Below, piece by piece: positions 4,843 to 7,340 of a DNA stretch of 7,340 nt; position 1 is the stretch's first letter; every line of letters begins with the position of its first letter. The position numbers were made by a program, and so were the translations under genes. The notes under the pieces were generated by a model. That model ran no database searches. It had not been told where the DNA came from and saw only the letters and a list, made by a program, of their open reading frames with translations. Origin of the DNA: an uncultured Eubacteriales bacterium (lineage in GTDB: Bacteria; Bacillota; Clostridia; Peptostreptococcales; Anaerovoracaceae); contig CACYBO010000255.1 of NCBI GenBank assembly GCA_902772685.1, positions 1-7,340 of the forward strand, given 5' to 3'.

Positions 4843-6672
4843 ATGTGTGGAATAGTTGGATACGTAGGAACCGACCATGCGAAAGAAAAAATAATAGACG
4901 GTCTCAAGCGTCTTGAATACAGAGGATACGATTCGGCAGGAATAGCTCTCCCGATCAATGGAAAGATCCAGGTGCAGAAGGCGGTGGGCGAGATCAAGAA
5001 TCTGGAAGCCAAAATCGCCTCTCCGGATTTTGATGCTCCGATTGGTATCGGGCACACCAGATGGGCAACCCACGGAGAACCGACTGAGATAAATGCCCAT
5101 CCGCATCTGAATATGGAGGAGACGATTGCCATCGTCCACAACGGCATTATCGAGAACTATCAGGAACTCCGCGAGTGGTTGACGACAGAGTACGGAAGTG
5201 TATTTAAATCCGAGACCGACACAGAAGTCATTGCACATCTCATCGGACTCTATTACAACGGAGACCTTCTGGACGCTGTTAACAAGGCGGTTGCTGAGAT
5301 GCGCGGCGCATACGCGATTGCGGCCATCGCTGCAGATGAACCGGACAAGATCGTCGCAGTCAGAAAGGACGCTCCGCTCGTAGCGGGCATCGGCAAAGGC
5401 TTCAACTTCGTCGCGTCCGACATCCCGGCGGTACTCAAGTATGTCCGCGATGTTTACCTCATTGAGAACAACGAAACGGTTGTCCTGACGAAGGATGATA
5501 TCGTCATCTACGACGAGAACGGCAACAAGGTCGACAGAGAAGTGTACGTAGTCGACTGGAAGGCAGACGCTGCGGATAAGGCTGATTATGATCACTACAT
5601 GCTCAAGGAGATCCATGAGCAGCCGGCGGTTATCAGCGAGACGCTCATGAGCAGGCTGAATCCGGACGATTCTATCAGGCTGGACGACATCACACTTACA
5701 AAAGAAGATATCGACAATATCAACAAGATCTACATCGTGGCCTGCGGAACAGCATACCATGCAGGATTGGTCGGCAAGATGGTCATCGAGAAAATGGCGC
5801 ACATTCCTGTTGAAGTCGATGTGGCGTCCGAGTTCCGGTACAGAGATACATTCATTGATGACAAGACTTTGTTCATCGCTATTTCGCAGTCCGGAGAGAC
5901 GCTGGATACGCTTGCCGCGCTGCGCGACGCCAAGGACAGAGGCGCGCGTATACTGAGTGTTGTCAACGCGGTGGGAAGTTCCATTGCGAGAGAATCCCAC
6001 GACGTATTCTATACGCTGGCTGGACCGGAGGTTGCTGTTGCATCTACAAAGGCGTACACGACACAGCTCATATGCATGTATCTGATCGGTCTCTACATGG
6101 GCAGCACCAAGGGAACCATCGACAAGGAATACTATGACTTCATGCTGGCAGAGCTCAAGGCGCTGCCTGACAAGGTTAACAAAGCCATAGAGAATGAACC
6201 GAAGCTGAAGGAACTGGCGGAGAGATACCACTACAGGGACAATGTCTTCTTCATCGGCCGCGGACTGGACAGCGGCGTAGCGTATGAAGGTTCTCTGAAA
6301 CTTAAGGAGATTTCCTACATTCACTCATTCGCCATCGCGGCAGGAGAACTGAAGCACGGAACCATCGCCCTGATGGATTCAGATACGCTTGTTGTTGCAC
6401 TGGCAACGCAGGATAAACTTTATGAAAAGATGGTATCGAATATCGTCGAAGTTCAGGCGAGAGGCGCACGTATCATAGGTCTCGCCAAGGAGGGCAAGAC
6501 GGAGATCGAGAAGACCAGCGACGAGGTCATCTACATCCCGCAGTGCTCAGACGAAGTGGCGCCTGTTCTGGCGGTCGTGCCGCTCCAGATATTCGCGTAC
6601 TATGTTGCACTTGAAAAAGGATGCAATATCGACAAGCCGAAGAATCTGGCTAAATCAGTAACAGTTGAATAA
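4843..6672 (+). CDS. glmS: Glutamine--fructose-6-phosphate aminotransferase (isomerizing) GlmS
   Basis: Converts fructose-6-phosphate and glutamine to glucosamine-6-phosphate and glutamate, the committed step to amino sugars for the cell wall. The 609 residues equal the E. coli enzyme in length. The glutaminase domain begins with nucleophile Cys2 (Cys1 after Met removal) in MCGIVGYVG, then RLEYRGYDSAG, GHTRWATHG (70-78), HNGIIENY and SETDTE. Two SIS (sugar isomerase) domains follow: CGTAYHAG (301-308), SQSGETLDT (349-357), ASTKAYT (400-406), EGSLKLKEISYIH (482-494), GELKHG with His505, and C-terminal NLAKSVTVE. The start is fixed by the required N-terminal cysteine and by AAGGAGGG at 4831-4838, which overlaps the glmM stop; an in-frame ATG at 4801 inside glmM is rejected. 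No glmS ribozyme can fit in the 10-base gap. The stretch HSFAIAAGELKHGTIAL departs from the common HAEAYAAGELKHGPLAL form. Confidence 0.97.
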   Translation: MCGIVGYVGTDHAKEKIIDGLKRLEYRGYDSAGIALPINGKIQVQKAVGEIKNLEAKIASPDFDAPIGIGHTRWATHGEPTEINAHPHLNMEETIAIVHNGIIENYQELREWLTTEYGSVFKSETDTEVIAHLIGLYYNGDLLDAVNKAVAEMRGAYAIAAIAADEPDKIVAVRKDAPLVAGIGKGFNFVASDIPAVLKYVRDVYLIENNETVVLTKDDIVIYDENGNKVDREVYVVDWKADAADKADYDHYMLKEIHEQPAVISETLMSRLNPDDSIRLDDITLTKEDIDNINKIYIVACGTAYHAGLVGKMVIEKMAHIPVEVDVASEFRYRDTFIDDKTLFIAISQSGETLDTLAALRDAKDRGARILSVVNAVGSSIARESHDVFYTLAGPEVAVASTKAYTTQLICMYLIGLYMGSTKGTIDKEYYDFMLAELKALPDKVNKAIENEPKLKELAERYHYRDNVFFIGRGLDSGVAYEGSLKLKEISYIHSFAIAAGELKHGTIALMDSDTLVVALATQDKLYEKMVSNIVEVQARGARIIGLAKEGKTEIEKTSDEVIYIPQCSDEVAPVLAVVPLQIFAYYVALEKGCNIDKPKNLAKSVTVE

Positions 6673-6686
6673 GAGCCTTATGACGG

Positions 6687-6703
6687 CCTGCGCCTGCCGC
6701 AGG
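6687..6703 (+). other. Short hairpin between glmS and the kinase gene
   Basis: CCTGCG-cctgc-CGCAGG forms a 6-bp GC-rich stem 14 bases after the glmS stop. No T-run follows, so it is unlikely to be a full intrinsic terminator. It might protect upstream mRNA from 3' decay or mark partial separation of the two genes. Confidence 0.4.
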
Positions 6704-6740
6704 TCAGATGCGCAGATCAGATATTACTGGAGGGAAACGC

Positions 6741-7340
6741 ATGAATCAGACTGAATTACTCAGCAAGTTTCTGTTGGACAGCAAACCTGTAAGCTGCGAG
6801 CCTTACGGCAATGGACACATAAACAGCACATTTCTGGTACAGACCGAAAAAGGCACAAGATACATACTGCAGAGGCTGAGCGAAGAAGCCTTTAAGGATG
6901 TTCCCGCACTCATGGAGAACATCTCTGGCATCGCTCAGTTTCTTGATGCAAAGGCAAAAGCAGAGGGTACGCCGTGCCATGTTCTGCCGCCGGTGGAAAC
7001 GGCAGATGGAAGCACGTATGTCCGCGTCACAGAAGAGGATTGCCCCGACGGAGACACGGAAGCAGGTTATTACAGGGTTACTCCTTTCGCGGAGAACTCC
7101 ATTTGCCTTGAGAAACCGGAATCCGATGAGGACTTCTACCAGTGCGCGATCGCCTTCGGCACTTTCATTTCCGAACTCGCCGATTATCCGGCGGAAACAC
7201 TTCATGAAACAATACCTAACTTCCATAACACGGTTGACAGATACAGGATCTTCCACGAGACGCTCGAGCGCGCCCAGAATGACCCTGAACTTGCGGAGCG
7301 TGTAAAGGAAGCGGAGAATGAGATAGACTTCGTTCTCGAA
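6741..7340 (+). CDS. APH-fold kinase resembling N-acetylhexosamine 1-kinase (3' end outside window)
   Basis: The frame runs open from the ATG to the last base, giving 200 residues; the C-terminal part, where the catalytic HGD-type and DFD-type motifs would lie, is not in the window. The N-terminal lobe matches the aminoglycoside phosphotransferase (APH) fold family and recalls NahK-like sugar kinases: nucleotide-loop region YGNGHINSTFLV at residues 22-33, YILQRLSEEAFKD at 42-54 with the expected strand after it, and LMENI at 57-61. GGAGGG at 6729-6734 supports the start. It lies 68 bases after glmS in the same direction, so co-transcription is possible. NahK phosphorylates GlcNAc or GalNAc at C1 in salvage of host glycans, which would suit its position after glmM-glmS, but the substrate here is inferred; choline or homoserine kinase-like relatives are alternatives. 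Confidence 0.75.
   Translation, partial: MNQTELLSKFLLDSKPVSCEPYGNGHINSTFLVQTEKGTRYILQRLSEEAFKDVPALMENISGIAQFLDAKAKAEGTPCHVLPPVETADGSTYVRVTEEDCPDGDTEAGYYRVTPFAENSICLEKPESDEDFYQCAIAFGTFISELADYPAETLHETIPNFHNTVDRYRIFHETLERAQNDPELAERVKEAENEIDFVLE

Noticed and set aside
4825..6324. Long minus-strand open frame of 499 codons opposite glmS
   Set aside because: It mirrors the glmS coding strand and has no ribosome binding site or family pattern; glmS is certain in the other direction.

Overview
The window looks like chromosomal DNA from a Clostridia-class Firmicute. Supporting signs are strong AAGGAGG-type ribosome binding sites, a long-form ribosome hibernation factor, and the gene order cdaA-cdaR-glmM-glmS that is typical of Firmicutes. 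Species cannot be told from sequence reading alone.

Region by region: (1) 1-794 holds a ComF-family phosphoribosyltransferase gene (comFC), probably missing its first few codons at the window edge, closed by an intrinsic terminator. (2) 795-1195 has no gene. It carries that terminator, two nearly identical 47-bp direct repeats that each contain a 17-bp palindrome, and the hpf promoter and leader, which has a perfect hairpin abutting the Shine-Dalgarno sequence. (3) 1196-1723 is hpf (raiA), the long ribosome hibernation promoting factor. (4) 1724-2161 has no convincing protein gene. Its minus strand encodes what looks like a structured noncoding RNA of about 260 nt, with its own promoter (TTGCAA-18-TATAAT), a 20-pair closing helix whose arms lie 150 bases apart, internal helices, and a terminator shared with convergent hpf. 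Its position beside raiA/hpf suggests the raiA-motif RNA; a 6S-like RNA is the main alternative. (5) 2074-6672 is an operon with its own promoter: cdaA (diadenylate cyclase), a very short cdaR, glmM (phosphoglucosamine mutase) and glmS (glucosamine-6-phosphate synthase). (6) From 6741 to the window edge is the 5' part of an APH-fold kinase gene resembling N-acetylhexosamine 1-kinases.

Functionally, GlmS makes glucosamine-6-phosphate and GlmM converts it to glucosamine-1-phosphate, the route to UDP-GlcNAc and peptidoglycan. CdaA makes c-di-AMP, which controls potassium and osmotic balance, and CdaR and GlmM are known modulators of CdaA in other Firmicutes. The kinase downstream could feed salvaged amino sugars into the same pool. 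The first half of the window joins ribosome hibernation with a candidate raiA RNA, so the main item to verify is the unannotated minus-strand RNA at about 1742-2001. The tandem 47-bp repeat upstream of hpf is the second.
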